Shown: piece by piece, positions 34,752 through 43,795 of the stretch
Layout of the letters: each line of letters starts with the position of its first letter
Numbering within the stretch: the stretch's first letter is position 1
Assembly: GCF_007279655.1 (NCBI RefSeq)
Contig: NZ_QKWN01000007.1
Location: 186,001-250,000, forward strand
Source: Robertkochia solimangrovi
GTDB taxonomy: Bacteria; Bacteroidota; Bacteroidia; Flavobacteriales; Flavobacteriaceae
Length of the DNA: 64,000 nucleotides
Direction: 5' to 3'
Translations under genes and position numbers: made by a program
Notes under the pieces: model-generated
The model's input: the letters and a program-made list of their open reading frames with translations, nothing else
Told to the model about the DNA's origin: nothing
Databases searched by the model: none

Positions 34752-35045
34752 TCAATCTTCATAAATTCTTAAACGTGTACGTACTCGCAACAATTCCTGT
34801 TGCAAACCTTCCATACGCTCAAGCAGATAGTGTATAGTTTCCAGACCGGCAGGATTGATTCCCAGATCACGATGGAGGCGCACCATACGTTCGAGTAAAG
34901 GAATTTGATCGGTTGCGATAAATTTCTCAGATCCTGTATCCCTGAACTCCACAAGCTCCATTTCACAAATGGTGATCACAAAGGATTCTTCTACTTGAAA
35001 AGCTTCACAAATATCTGTTATTGTTATACTGAAATCTGTTTCCAT
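34752..35045 (-). CDS. cbpM: Chaperone modulator CbpM (MerR-like)
   Basis: A 97-residue helical protein. It starts 13 nt after the stop of the CbpA-type J-protein gene, which is the diagnostic arrangement for CbpM, an inhibitor of the CbpA J-domain. Features: an N-terminal DICEAFQVEESFVITICEMEL segment similar to a MerR-like helix-turn-helix, the LERMVRLHRDLGINPAGLETIHYLLERM core characteristic of the family, and a C-terminal coiled segment. Length fits (about 100 residues). Confidence 0.88.
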   Translation of the reverse strand: METDFSITITDICEAFQVEESFVITICEMELVEFRDTGSEKFIATDQIPLLERMVRLHRDLGINPAGLETIHYLLERMEGLQQELLRVRTRLRIYED

Positions 35046-35058
35046 AACATTTCTATAT

Positions 35059-35967
35059 TTAGAGTCCTGTCTTCTCCAGTTCCCGGAATAAACGCTCTTG
35101 TTCCGGTGTTAGTTTCCCGGGTAAACTCACCTCATAGGTCACAAAGAGATCCCCGAAGGACCCTTCCTTCTTATACACCGGAAATCCCTTTCCTTTAAGT
35201 TTGACCTTTGTGCCGTTCTTCGTACCGGGACTCAGCTTTAACTTCACCATACCATCAAAAGTATCAATAGTAATCTCACCTCCTAAAACCGCTTTAATAA
35301 GTGGTATTTGTTGCGTTTTATATAGGTTAGCTCCTTCTCTTTTAAAGTCGGAATCATTAAGAATCTGAAAGGTTAGATAGAGATCTCCCTTTGGCCCGCC
35401 ATTCACACCCGGACCACCATGACCTTTTATTTTAATGGTCTGGCCATCCTCGATACCAGCCGGCACCGTAATCCTGATATTGCTATTATTGACGGTAAAG
35501 GTGCGTTTATGAGATGTATAAGCCTCTTTTAAAGGAATGGATACCGAAGCGTTATAATCCTGCCCCCGGAATTTTGCCGATTGTGATCGGGATCGGAAAC
35601 CTCCGCCGAATCCACCACCACCGAACATCGATTCGAAAAAATCTGAAAAATCTTCTTCTGATGTACCACCGGAATAGGTGAACGGTCCGCTACCAGATTG
35701 GCTGTACTGTTGTGAAGCCTTTGCCTTTTCAAATTCCTCGGCATGCATCCAATCTTTTCCGTACTGGTCATATTTCTTCCGTTTTTCAGGATCGCTAAGC
35801 ACCTCGTTGGCCTCATTCAGCTGTTTAAACCTGAGTTCAGCATCCTTATCATTCGGATTGACATCCGGATGATATTTACGGGCGAGTTTGCGATAGGCTT
35901 TTTTAATATCGGCTGCGCTGGCACTTTTATCTATACCCAGCACTTTGTAGTAATCAATGAATTCCAT
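35059..35967 (-). CDS. cbpA: CbpA-type DnaJ-family co-chaperone
   Basis: A 302-residue class B J-protein. The N-terminal J-domain (residues ~5-70) has the HPD motif at 33-35, needed to stimulate DnaK. A Gly/Phe/Ser-rich linker (85-130, GGGGFGGGF) follows, then two beta-sandwich substrate domains ([20 protein letters not shown], and [12 protein letters not shown]). No cysteine zinc finger is present, which separates it from DnaJ itself. It is paired with cbpM and next to the usp genes and thioredoxin, so the region looks like a stationary-phase or stress island. Confidence 0.94.
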   Translation of the reverse strand: MEFIDYYKVLGIDKSASAADIKKAYRKLARKYHPDVNPNDKDAELRFKQLNEANEVLSDPEKRKKYDQYGKDWMHAEEFEKAKASQQYSQSGSGPFTYSGGTSEEDFSDFFESMFGGGGFGGGFRSRSQSAKFRGQDYNASVSIPLKEAYTSHKRTFTVNNSNIRITVPAGIEDGQTIKIKGHGGPGVNGGPKGDLYLTFQILNDSDFKREGANLYKTQQIPLIKAVLGGEITIDTFDGMVKLKLSPGTKNGTKVKLKGKGFPVYKKEGSFGDLFVTYEVSLPGKLTPEQERLFRELEKTGL

Positions 35968-36086
35968 AGATTCAACCTGAAGTTATGGTGAAACCTGCGA
36001 TTTACAACTACTGTCCTTCAAACAAACAGCACCTTAAATTTACGGAATTCGCTTTACTTTTCGTAACTACAGCGTTGTGAATTTCC

Positions 36087-36719
36087 CTATTCGTCCAATT
36101 TTCCGGAAGGAGGATACCCGAAAACTTCCGTATGCAGTTTTACATAAGCCTCGGGAGTATCCGTATCGGCGAGGTATGCATCTGCGTTCAGCATATAGGT
36201 TTCCCTGATATTTCTCTTTAGAATACTTTTACCTCCGCTATCCGCATCGAGTACCATCAGCTCATCGAAATAACAGGAATCGTAATAAGCGGGCACTCCC
36301 GGAACATTTCCATAGGAGCTTGCCACGATACTTTTGGTCACCATGGAAGCTACCCGAAGCAGTTCTTCAAGATATTCAGCGGTCACTAATGGCTGATCTC
36401 CCAGAATTATCAATATGCCATCAAGGTCTTTATATTTTTCAAGCAAAGCTTTGGTTCCAAGGGCGATACTATTCCCTATGCCTTTTTCCCAATTCAGATT
36501 CACGAATACTTCAATACCTTCAGTCTTAATCGACTTCTTCACAGCAGCCGCTCCCGAACCGGTGACAACCGCAACGATTGGAGCAGAAGTCAACTCAGCT
36601 TGTTCGATCACATGACCTAATAAAGTAGTGTTTTTCCAGGGTAACAATTGTTTTGGAGTGCCCATTCTGGACGATCCTCCCGCTGCCAGTACAAGTATGG
36701 CTGTTTTCTTTGGGGTCAT
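36087..36719 (-). CDS. MocA-like nucleotidyltransferase (molybdopterin cytidylyltransferase type)
   Basis: A 210-residue protein beginning with ILVLAAGGSSRMGTPKQLLPW, the nucleotide-binding loop of MobA/MocA-like NTP transferases. GVPAYYDSCYFDELMVLDADSGGKSIL corresponds to the acceptor region of MocA. MocA adds CMP to molybdopterin for xanthine-dehydrogenase-family enzymes. It is the last gene of the cofactor operon and starts 11 nt after moeA. Since a MobA-like gene is also present, it may provide the cytosine form of the cofactor. A nucleotidyltransferase with another substrate is possible. Confidence 0.82.
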   Translation of the reverse strand: MTPKKTAILVLAAGGSSRMGTPKQLLPWKNTTLLGHVIEQAELTSAPIVAVVTGSGAAAVKKSIKTEGIEVFVNLNWEKGIGNSIALGTKALLEKYKDLDGILIILGDQPLVTAEYLEELLRVASMVTKSIVASSYGNVPGVPAYYDSCYFDELMVLDADSGGKSILKRNIRETYMLNADAYLADTDTPEAYVKLHTEVFGYPPSGKLDE

Positions 36720-36730
36720 TTTTAGGTTCT

Positions 36731-37918
36731 TTAACGTGTCGGCACAAAGATTAACACATCTCCGCTATTTATTTTTTTACCGGGATCTAACTTCACAAAC
36801 CCATCACAATCTTTAAGACTGACCAGGTCCCCGGAACCGTTATCTATAACAAACCGGGCCTTTATCACCCCGGAATCAATTCTCGTTCTCACCCCTTTGA
36901 AAAGGGTCAGGGGAAGTGTATTCTCAAAATCTTCCGCAATAAAAACACTGGCAATATCCGGAGTCAACCCATAAGAATTATTGAACCAGGGTGTAAAATA
37001 CAGATGATAGTTCACAAAAGTAGAGACCGGGTTTCCGGGAAAAGAAAATACGACCGTATTGTATTCCTTGTGAATACCAAACCAAAATGGTTTCCCGGGA
37101 CGCTGCATTACACGGTGAAATAATCGTTTCACCCCGAGAACATCCATCGCTTCCGGAATAAAATCAAACTTCCCTTTCGAAACACCTCCACTTAAAATAA
37201 GTACGTCTTTATCTTTTATTTCTGATTCCAATCGTGCCGTGATCTCCTCCCGGGTATCATTGATGTGTATCTGATCTGCCTGTATCCCTTTATTTCCAAG
37301 TAAGGATGCAAGACTATAGGTATTCGACCTCCTCACCTGATGCGGAAGGGGTGTTTTATTCACAGGTACGAGTTCGTTTCCCGTTGCGATCACGGAGACC
37401 TTTGGCAACGTTTGTACAGGTACTTCATCCATCCCTACCGAGGCTAGAATTCCGATCTCTGCCGGTCCTATTCTGGTGCCCGCAGTGATGATCACCGCAC
37501 CTTTACTGATATCCGAGCCTTTTCGATGAATATTAGCCCCTGGCTTCACCTGCCCTTCTATCTGTAAAATCCCATTTTCAATGGAAACATCTTCATACAT
37601 CACAACAGTATCCGCATTTGATGGAACCACTGCACCCGTCATTATCTCATAGAAACCAAAATCTGAATCCAACGACACAGCTGGCGAACCTGCAGGTATA
37701 ACCCCCAAACTCTTTAAGGGTTGACTTCCTGAGGACCAGGCCTCATAATTTATGGCTACGCCATCTTTGGTAGAACGATTGAACGGGGGGAAATCCCGAT
37801 CAGCTACCACGTCTACGCTCAGTGTTCTGCCATTAGACTTAAGGAGATCCACTTTCTCCTCACCCGGTGTAAACCGGGTCGAGAGCACCTCCTCTAATGC
37901 TTTATCAAAATCTATCAT
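36731..37918 (-). CDS. moeA: Molybdopterin molybdenumtransferase MoeA
   Basis: A 395-residue enzyme that inserts molybdate into adenylylated molybdopterin. Recognisable segments: PPFNRSTKDGVA near residue 43, EIMTGAVVPSNADTVVMYEDV, SVIATGNEL, the MoCF-fold signature LSGGVSKGKFDF and FSFPGNPVSTFVNY. Normally this domain starts with DxSAxDGxA; here it is FNRSTKDGVA, which keeps DG. It lies between the TauE-like gene (1 nt) and the MocA-like gene (11 nt) in the cofactor operon. Confidence 0.95.
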   Translation of the reverse strand: MIDFDKALEEVLSTRFTPGEEKVDLLKSNGRTLSVDVVADRDFPPFNRSTKDGVAINYEAWSSGSQPLKSLGVIPAGSPAVSLDSDFGFYEIMTGAVVPSNADTVVMYEDVSIENGILQIEGQVKPGANIHRKGSDISKGAVIITAGTRIGPAEIGILASVGMDEVPVQTLPKVSVIATGNELVPVNKTPLPHQVRRSNTYSLASLLGNKGIQADQIHINDTREEITARLESEIKDKDVLILSGGVSKGKFDFIPEAMDVLGVKRLFHRVMQRPGKPFWFGIHKEYNTVVFSFPGNPVSTFVNYHLYFTPWFNNSYGLTPDIASVFIAEDFENTLPLTLFKGVRTRIDSGVIKARFVIDNGSGDLVSLKDCDGFVKLDPGKKINSGDVLIFVPTR

Positions 37919-37919
37919 T

Positions 37920-38702
37920 TCAAATTGTGATTAGATGTAATCCATCATTTAACAGAACTTTTATTCCGATTAAAAACATAAGAATTGCAGTCGTTAACTT
38001 TATACGCTTTCCTGTCAGTTTACCGATACTCATTCTGCTACCGATCTGACCTCCCAACAATACCGCAGCCATCAGCAACAGAATTGACCGCCATGATACC
38101 ACAAACATATCATGAACCAACAAACCGGCTATCCCTGAAATGGAATTTACCAGTATAAAAAAAGTTGCAAGTGCTGCGATCTTTATGGAATAATCCCAAC
38201 GCATCTGGTTAAGGATGGGAACGAGAAAGATCCCTCCACCGATTCCGACCAATCCGGCAAGAAATCCGATCCCGGCTCCGAGCAAACAGATCACCCAGAT
38301 CGGGTACTTCCTGGCCGTTAGCCTGATCGACCTATCGCGTAAAATTTGGGACCCAAATAAGGTCGAAGATATGATGAGTGTCAAGCCTAGCAGGGCAAAG
38401 AACATTCCTTCCTCCAAACGAAAAGAAGTTCCGATAAAAGCCATAGGAATACTAGTCACTACAAAAGGCATAAATTTTTTCAGATCAAAGTGACCATTCT
38501 TATAATAAAGAAAATTACCTCCCGTGACCACGGTCAGATTACAGACCAGAGCAATCGTGCGTATTGCAAAAAAACTAACAGAAAAAAGTGACAGCACAGC
38601 CAGATAACCCGAACCTCCTGCAAAGCCTACGGAAGCATACAGTAAGGCTATGACAAAAAAACATATAGAAAGTAAGATCAGGTTCTCATCGGTTATCGGC
38701 AT
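37920..38702 (-). CDS. TauE/SafE-family sulfite or anion permease
   Basis: A 260-residue membrane protein with about eight predicted helices. Family signatures are GFLAGLVGIGGGIFLVPIL near residue 150 and the related N-terminal repeat SVGFAGGSGYLAVLSLF. TauE/SafE proteins export sulfite, sulfonates or related anions. It overlaps the moeB-like gene by 17 nt and precedes moeA by 1 nt, so it is translationally tied to cofactor genes. That placement suggests transport of an anion linked to molybdenum metabolism, such as sulfite, sulfate or molybdate; the ion is inference. Confidence 0.88.
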   Translation of the reverse strand: MPITDENLILLSICFFVIALLYASVGFAGGSGYLAVLSLFSVSFFAIRTIALVCNLTVVTGGNFLYYKNGHFDLKKFMPFVVTSIPMAFIGTSFRLEEGMFFALLGLTLIISSTLFGSQILRDRSIRLTARKYPIWVICLLGAGIGFLAGLVGIGGGIFLVPILNQMRWDYSIKIAALATFFILVNSISGIAGLLVHDMFVVSWRSILLLMAAVLLGGQIGSRMSIGKLTGKRIKLTTAILMFLIGIKVLLNDGLHLITI

Positions 38703-39756
38703 AGTATAAATAATTGTTTATTCCTCCTTTAAGTTCGTAGATAGGTATTTTCAATTCGGACAATATCGACACGGCTTTACGGCTTCTGATACCAGACTGA
38801 CAAACCACCAGAACCGCCTCGGTTTCGGGGATCTGCCCTAATTCGGCATTAAGTCTGCTCAGCGGCACATTCAGAGAGCCTTCTAAATGAAATTTATTAT
38901 ATTCTCTGTTCTCCCGAACATCGATAATCATCAGATCTCTGTGTGATAACATCAGCTTATTAATCTCTTCCGGCGAGATCGTAATACCGGATTCCACAGA
39001 CACTTCTTCATAATGACCGGCGAGCTCAGTGATATTAAAATGCGACGCTACTCTTTTGATTCCAACTTTAGTGATCCTTTGATTCCATCCGTCGTAGATC
39101 ATTAATTTTCCCGAACTCAGTTCTCCGATCCCTGTGATCAGCTTAACAGCTTCCAGTGCCTGAAAATTCCCTATAATTGCGGGTAATACCCCGAGCACTC
39201 CGTTTATGTTGCAATCAGGAACCTCATCTGGTCCTGGCATTTCTGGAAATAAACAGCGTAAACTCGGACCATTTTCATAATTAAAAATGCTCACCTGACC
39301 TTCATAACCGTATAGTCCGCCATAAACGAAAGGTTTCCCGTTCAGCACGCAAACATCATTGATCAGATATCGGGTTGCAAAATTATCGGTCGCATCGATT
39401 ACCAGATCAAAATCTGAAATCAATGCTTCCGCATTCTTTAATTTGAACTCCATTCTGTAAACCTGGATTTCCGTATCTGAATTCTGAGCAGACAACTTTT
39501 TCCCGGCAACATCGGCTTTATATTTCCCGATATCGCCTTCATCATAAAGTACCTGCCGATGAAGATTACTAAGCTCGATACGATCATGATCGACGATACC
39601 CAACGTTCCAATACCCATAGCATTCAGATACTGTAGAACCGGAACACCAAGTCCGCCTGCCCCAACCACCAGAACCTTAGCGGCCGATAGTTTCTCCTGT
39701 GCTTCCGGTCCAAAATTTTTCAAGGCCGTTTGCCTTATGTATTTGGGATTGCTCAA
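38686..39756 (-). CDS. moeB: MoeB/ThiF-type E1 adenylyltransferase fused to a rhodanese domain
   Basis: A 356-residue two-domain protein. The N-terminal ThiF fold (residues ~5-240) holds VGAGGLGVPVLQYLNAMGIG and VDHDRIELSNLHRQ and adenylates the MoaD C-terminal glycine. The C-terminal rhodanese (~255-350) carries VVCQSGIRSRKA with a cysteine at the active-site position, so activation and sulfur transfer may be joined in one chain, as in MOCS3. The zinc CxxC pairs of E. coli MoeB are not seen; near SLRCLFPE and KRVASHFN only one cysteine remains. It directly abuts the MobA-like gene and overlaps the TauE-like gene. Confidence 0.92.
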   Translation of the reverse strand: MSNPKYIRQTALKNFGPEAQEKLSAAKVLVVGAGGLGVPVLQYLNAMGIGTLGIVDHDRIELSNLHRQVLYDEGDIGKYKADVAGKKLSAQNSDTEIQVYRMEFKLKNAEALISDFDLVIDATDNFATRYLINDVCVLNGKPFVYGGLYGYEGQVSIFNYENGPSLRCLFPEMPGPDEVPDCNINGVLGVLPAIIGNFQALEAVKLITGIGELSSGKLMIYDGWNQRITKVGIKRVASHFNITELAGHYEEVSVESGITISPEEINKLMLSHRDLMIIDVRENREYNKFHLEGSLNVPLSRLNAELGQIPETEAVLVVCQSGIRSRKAVSILSELKIPIYELKGGINNYLYYADNR

Positions 39757-40347
39757 TCAATTGATATTTTCAAGTGCTGCATTGTAATCTTCCAATGAAT
39801 TTGCATTCATCAATACACGGTCATCCTTCGGATGGATCAGTTTGATCTCATTTTTGATCAAAAACTTTCTCGGACAGGAACCATTACCCTCATTTAGATA
39901 GTCTCCTGCCGCCTGAAGTCCGCCTACTTCCCACAAGGTACACATCGGTTCCGGCAGATCACTTCCAGACACCGCAAATGAGGTTGCAAACTTTTCTTTT
40001 GCTCTGGATTCTATCAGTTGCCGGATAGCCTCCTCATCGACCAGGGGTAGGTCGCAGGCTAAAACAAGCCACGCGACATCCGGGTAAATTTCATGTGCAC
40101 TTAGAATCCCGTTAAAGGGCCCTCTAAAAATATCTTGATCAGTGATCGTTTCAAACGCTGAGGAAATTGTAGCCACCTGATCCTCACGAATACTGAGAAA
40201 AGTACGGTCACAGAATTTATCGAGAAGTTCATACAGGTATTCGCGGTGTGGTTTACCATGATACTCCAATTTCCCTTTATCTTTTCCCATTCGGGTACTC
40301 TTACCTCCCGAAAGTATCAATCCGTATATCTTATCTGCTGAACTCAT
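39757..40347 (-). CDS. mobA: Molybdenum cofactor guanylyltransferase MobA-like
   Basis: A 196-residue NTP transferase whose N terminus GLILSGGKSTRMGKDKGKLEY is the classic MobA phosphate loop, and ACDLPLVDEEAI is the conserved metal-binding segment. MobA adds GMP to molybdopterin, giving the MGD form used by DMSO-reductase-family enzymes. It overlaps moaC by 17 nt and abuts the moeB-like gene. The presence of both MobA- and MocA-like proteins in one operon implies that two nucleotide forms of the cofactor may be made. Confidence 0.9.
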   Translation of the reverse strand: MSSADKIYGLILSGGKSTRMGKDKGKLEYHGKPHREYLYELLDKFCDRTFLSIREDQVATISSAFETITDQDIFRGPFNGILSAHEIYPDVAWLVLACDLPLVDEEAIRQLIESRAKEKFATSFAVSGSDLPEPMCTLWEVGGLQAAGDYLNEGNGSCPRKFLIKNEIKLIHPKDDRVLMNANSLEDYNAALENIN

Positions 40348-40804
40348 GCTTACCTCCGGTTTTCATTTCCAGTTTTATATCGGTAATAAGGATGTCATGT
40401 GAAAGTGCCTTACACATATCATAGATCGTGAGGGCACTCACTGATACCCCTGTCAAAGCCTCCATTTCAACGCCTGTCTTTCCGGTACATTTCACCATAC
40501 ATTTGATATGTAAAGCGTCTTCAAACGGCTGAATATCGATATCCACTTTAGACAACATCAGCTGATGGCAAAGGGGAATCAAATCACTCGTGCGTTTAAC
40601 CGCCTGTATTCCAGCGATAATTGCAGTTTGAATGATACCTCCTTTTTTATGGACGAAACCTTGTTCACTCAATTGAGAATACACTGACTCAGGAAAGAGA
40701 ACTTTGCCCGAAGCTACGGCTGTTCTTTCCGAAACAGATTTCATTCCAACGTCCACCATCACCGTGTTCCCTTCTTTATCTATATGTGATAAATCTGTAC
40801 TCAT
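40331..40804 (-). CDS. moaC: Cyclic pyranopterin monophosphate synthase MoaC
   Basis: A 157-residue protein that converts the MoaA product into cyclic pyranopterin monophosphate. It matches MoaC along its length: an N-terminal VDVGMKSVSERTAVASG, the central GIQAVKRTSDLIPLCHQL, and TGKTGVEMEALTGVSVSALTIYDMCKAL with the catalytic Lys/Asp region. It follows moaA by 6 nt and its stop overlaps the MobA-like gene. Confidence 0.96.
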   Translation of the reverse strand: MSTDLSHIDKEGNTVMVDVGMKSVSERTAVASGKVLFPESVYSQLSEQGFVHKKGGIIQTAIIAGIQAVKRTSDLIPLCHQLMLSKVDIDIQPFEDALHIKCMVKCTGKTGVEMEALTGVSVSALTIYDMCKALSHDILITDIKLEMKTGGKHEFSR

Positions 40805-40810
40805 ACTTAT

Positions 40811-41794
40811 CTATCCTCCTATGGAGGTCATTGAATTTTTAAATACGTTCTTGTATTTTTCCTGTTCTTCGAATCCTGTTTTCGACCTGTTTCCGATCGC
40901 CGCTCTGAATGTCTGCTTGACTGCATCATCCTCAGGTTCCAGACGCATAAGATCCCTGACATTAGCTCTTGGCTTTCCGTAGAGACAAGTAATAATATCT
41001 CCCGTGGCAGATACTCGAAGACGATTACAGCTTCCACAAAACGTCCTTGAAAACGAAGGGATTAAACCAAACGTCCCCTCATGGCCAGGTATACTGTAAT
41101 TGATGGAGGTAGAGGTAGGTTCAGACTCCAATTTTTGGATCGAAGGATATTTCACCTGTATATGTTTTAATATCCTTCTGAAATCCCATTGAATCTTATT
41201 AAATGTTCTGCTACCGCCATTGAATGGCATTTCTTCCAAAAACCTTACAGAAACAGGATAATGACGCGTAAGTTCCAGGAGCTCATAGATCTCCTCAATA
41301 TTCTGACCATCGAGAACGATACAATTCACCCTTACATTGAAACCTTCGGTGATCAGTCTGATCAGATTCTCATAAACCAGATCGAATTGATCTCTTCGGG
41401 TTATATTCTTGAATCGCTCTCTGGTGATAGCATCGAGACTCAGGTTTATATTCCTAATACCAAGTAGTTTCAACTCTTCAATATAGGGGCCTATCAGTGT
41501 TGCATTGGTTGTAATGGAGATATCCTTCAATGTTTCCAGTCCCGCAAGGAATCGCAACAAAGACATCAGGTCTTTCCGCGCAAATGGTTCCCCTCCGGTA
41601 ATACGAATTTTATCGATACCTTCCTCCACAAGTAATTTGGATAATCGTTTTAACTCCGCCATGGATAGCAAGTGATCTCGCGCAGCGAAATCTATACCTT
41701 CTGCGGGCATGCAATAATTACACCGGAGATTACAACGGTCGGTCACCGCTAATCTCAGGTAATTGATCACTCTGTTATGATTATCAATCAACAT
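40811..41794 (-). CDS. moaA: GTP 3',8-cyclase MoaA
   Basis: A 327-residue radical-SAM enzyme that rearranges GTP in the first step of molybdenum cofactor synthesis. The N-terminal [4Fe-4S] cluster binds Cys21, Cys25 and Cys28 (DRCNLRCNYCMP). The second, GTP-binding cluster is provided by the C-terminal CGSCNRLRVSATGDIITC. The chain ends with the double glycine (SIGG) needed for MoaA activity. Length is typical. It lies between moaD (55 nt upstream) and moaC (6 nt downstream). Confidence 0.96.
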   Translation of the reverse strand: MLIDNHNRVINYLRLAVTDRCNLRCNYCMPAEGIDFAARDHLLSMAELKRLSKLLVEEGIDKIRITGGEPFARKDLMSLLRFLAGLETLKDISITTNATLIGPYIEELKLLGIRNINLSLDAITRERFKNITRRDQFDLVYENLIRLITEGFNVRVNCIVLDGQNIEEIYELLELTRHYPVSVRFLEEMPFNGGSRTFNKIQWDFRRILKHIQVKYPSIQKLESEPTSTSINYSIPGHEGTFGLIPSFSRTFCGSCNRLRVSATGDIITCLYGKPRANVRDLMRLEPEDDAVKQTFRAAIGNRSKTGFEEQEKYKNVFKNSMTSIGG

Positions 41795-41849
41795 TCTTAA
41801 ATTCTTTTCTTTTTCAAAATCAGGATTAAAGATACAAAACGGTTAACAA

Positions 41850-42086
41850 TCAACCTCCGCTTACCGGTGGGATTAAAGCCAATTCGTCCGTATCTGAAAC
41901 CGGATGATCTTCAGATGTAAGTTCACTATTCACCGCAATTGCCAACGAAGAAAGGGACTGAAATTCCGGATATCGCTCGATCAGCATTTTCCTTAACTGT
42001 CCCACACTTTCAGGTTTTGCCCCCTGCCACACCAAAGTATGATCTCCGACAATATCACGTGTGATACCAAAAAGCAGAATTTCCAT
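41850..42086 (-). CDS. moaD: MoaD-like sulfur-carrier subunit of molybdopterin synthase
   Basis: A 78-residue ubiquitin-like protein ending in PPVSGG; the terminal GG is thiocarboxylated to carry sulfur for the dithiolene of molybdopterin. Family features also include LAIAVNSEL and LALIPPVSGG. It is the first gene of the cofactor operon. Its usual partner MoaE is not found in this window, so the catalytic subunit must be encoded elsewhere if the pathway works. Confidence 0.9.
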   Translation of the reverse strand: MEILLFGITRDIVGDHTLVWQGAKPESVGQLRKMLIERYPEFQSLSSLAIAVNSELTSEDHPVSDTDELALIPPVSGG

Positions 42087-42246
42087 ATAACCGATACTTT
42101 AATCATAGTCTGTGATCTGACCCTTCATGAATCCGGTCAAAATACACAGAAATTAAAGATTCAAGTTAATTAAAAAAACAGGAAAAAGACTTCACTTAAA
42201 GATAATTTAACAAGAAGCGTTCAATCGATTATATTTTATTGGAACT

Positions 42247-43584
42247 TCAAATATTCTCCATCTGTTTACCGGAAATTTCTTCTGAAAGTTTTTCCAAAGT
42301 TTCTCCTTTAGTTTCCGGCATCATAAAATGCACAAATATCAATTGTAACACCATCATAAAGGCAAAGAATGCAAATACAAGAGCCGGGCCTACCGAGCCA
42401 AAAAGTCCAGGTAAAGAAGCGGGAATCAAAGCCGCAAGAATCCAGTGTACCGAACTCCCAAATGACTGACCTGCTCCTCTGAGATGATTTGGAAAGATCT
42501 CAGCAATAAAGACCCAGATCACCGCACCTTGTCCGAAGGCATGCGCCGCTATAAATAGAAAAATGAAAGCTGGCACTGTACTCGGACCCCAATCGAAATA
42601 AAATGCTGCAGCTACCATGGATAAGGAACAAATATAGCCGATACTCCCCCAATACATCAGTGGTTTTCTACCTAACATATCTATCAAACTGAGTCCGACT
42701 ACCGTAAATACCAGATTGATCTGCCCAACTCCTATGGTACTTAGATACGCATAGTCATCCGCAAGTCCTGCCGCTTTAAAAATACGGGGAGCAAAATATA
42801 AGACCGCATTGATTCCAGACATCTGATTGAAAAAAGCGATCAGAAAGGTATATATCAAAGGCTTGCGAAACTTTTTATTAAAAATATTTTCACCTTTAGG
42901 TGCGTTCAGATTCTCTTCTCTATTGATCCTTTCCAGGATATCCTCAAAATTGCCTTCGGGATACAATCGATTCAATACGCTCATTGCTTCCTCGTATCTT
43001 CCAGTCATCAACAACCACCTCGGACTGAAGGGAACCCCTAAGACCAACAACAGAAATAAAAATGCCGGTATCACCTGAATACCCAGCATATAACGCCAGG
43101 CATTAGGCCCTGAATCCATCAACAGATAATTAGAGATATATGCTACCAGTATGCCAAGAACTATATTAATCTGATATAGCGCTACAAGACGCCCACGACT
43201 TTCCGGCGGAGCGATCTCTGCCACATAAGCGGGAGCCGCGATGGTAGACATTCCGATGGCGAGTCCTCCTGCAAATCTGAATAGGGCAAAAATATAGGGT
43301 GAATTGCAGAGTGAAGCACCCAGGGCAGCGATGATAAATACGATTCCTATAAGGATCAGGGTATGTTTTCTACCGATCCTGTTCACAGGAATACTACCGA
43401 ACATGGCTCCAAAAACCATTCCCCAAAGCGCCGGGGAAATAACGACCAAGCCATGAAAAATATCAGAAGTATTCCAAACCCGTTGCAAGGTCTGCTCCAT
43501 TCCAGAAACCACCACAGTGTCAAAACCGAGTAAAAAACCCGACAATGCCACAGTAATCGACCAAAATGTAATATTCTTTATCAT
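42247..43584 (-). CDS. Sugar porter-family MFS transporter
   Basis: A 445-residue MFS symporter with 12 predicted helices. Sugar porter motifs are present: GRKHTLI between helices 2 and 3, AEIAPPESRGRLVAL after helix 4, PFSPRWLL (a variant of PESPRWLL) near residue 190, and PETKGETLE at the C terminus. Members take up hexoses, pentoses or polyols with H+ or Na+; the substrate is not readable here. It is monocistronic; a 10-bp inverted repeat lies in its 5' region. Confidence 0.91.
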   Translation of the reverse strand: MIKNITFWSITVALSGFLLGFDTVVVSGMEQTLQRVWNTSDIFHGLVVISPALWGMVFGAMFGSIPVNRIGRKHTLILIGIVFIIAALGASLCNSPYIFALFRFAGGLAIGMSTIAAPAYVAEIAPPESRGRLVALYQINIVLGILVAYISNYLLMDSGPNAWRYMLGIQVIPAFLFLLLVLGVPFSPRWLLMTGRYEEAMSVLNRLYPEGNFEDILERINREENLNAPKGENIFNKKFRKPLIYTFLIAFFNQMSGINAVLYFAPRIFKAAGLADDYAYLSTIGVGQINLVFTVVGLSLIDMLGRKPLMYWGSIGYICSLSMVAAAFYFDWGPSTVPAFIFLFIAAHAFGQGAVIWVFIAEIFPNHLRGAGQSFGSSVHWILAALIPASLPGLFGSVGPALVFAFFAFMMVLQLIFVHFMMPETKGETLEKLSEEISGKQMENI

Positions 43585-43675
43585 ATACCTGCACTTTCAT
43601 AATACACAAAGCAATAAGAATAATTAAGGCAGATGAACCGGAAGAATTAAAGGGCTCCTGGTTATAAAATACAAA

Positions 43676-43726
43676 AACCGACGCTAATTCCGTATCCTTC
43701 AAACAGTCCAGGAAAAAGCGTCGGTT
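43676..43726. other. Perfect 10-bp inverted repeat in the sugar porter leader
   Basis: AACCGACGCT (43676-43685) and AGCGTCGGTT (43717-43726) with a 31-nt loop, between the HAD stop and the sugar porter start on the same strand. It may be a terminator, an operator or an RNA leader element. Loop length argues against a plain terminator. Confidence 0.5.
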
Positions 43727-43795
43727 AAATTTAAGATATACCGTTGAAATTTGTGAAATTTTATATCACAATTAACAGTAAATCAATATGTTAGT

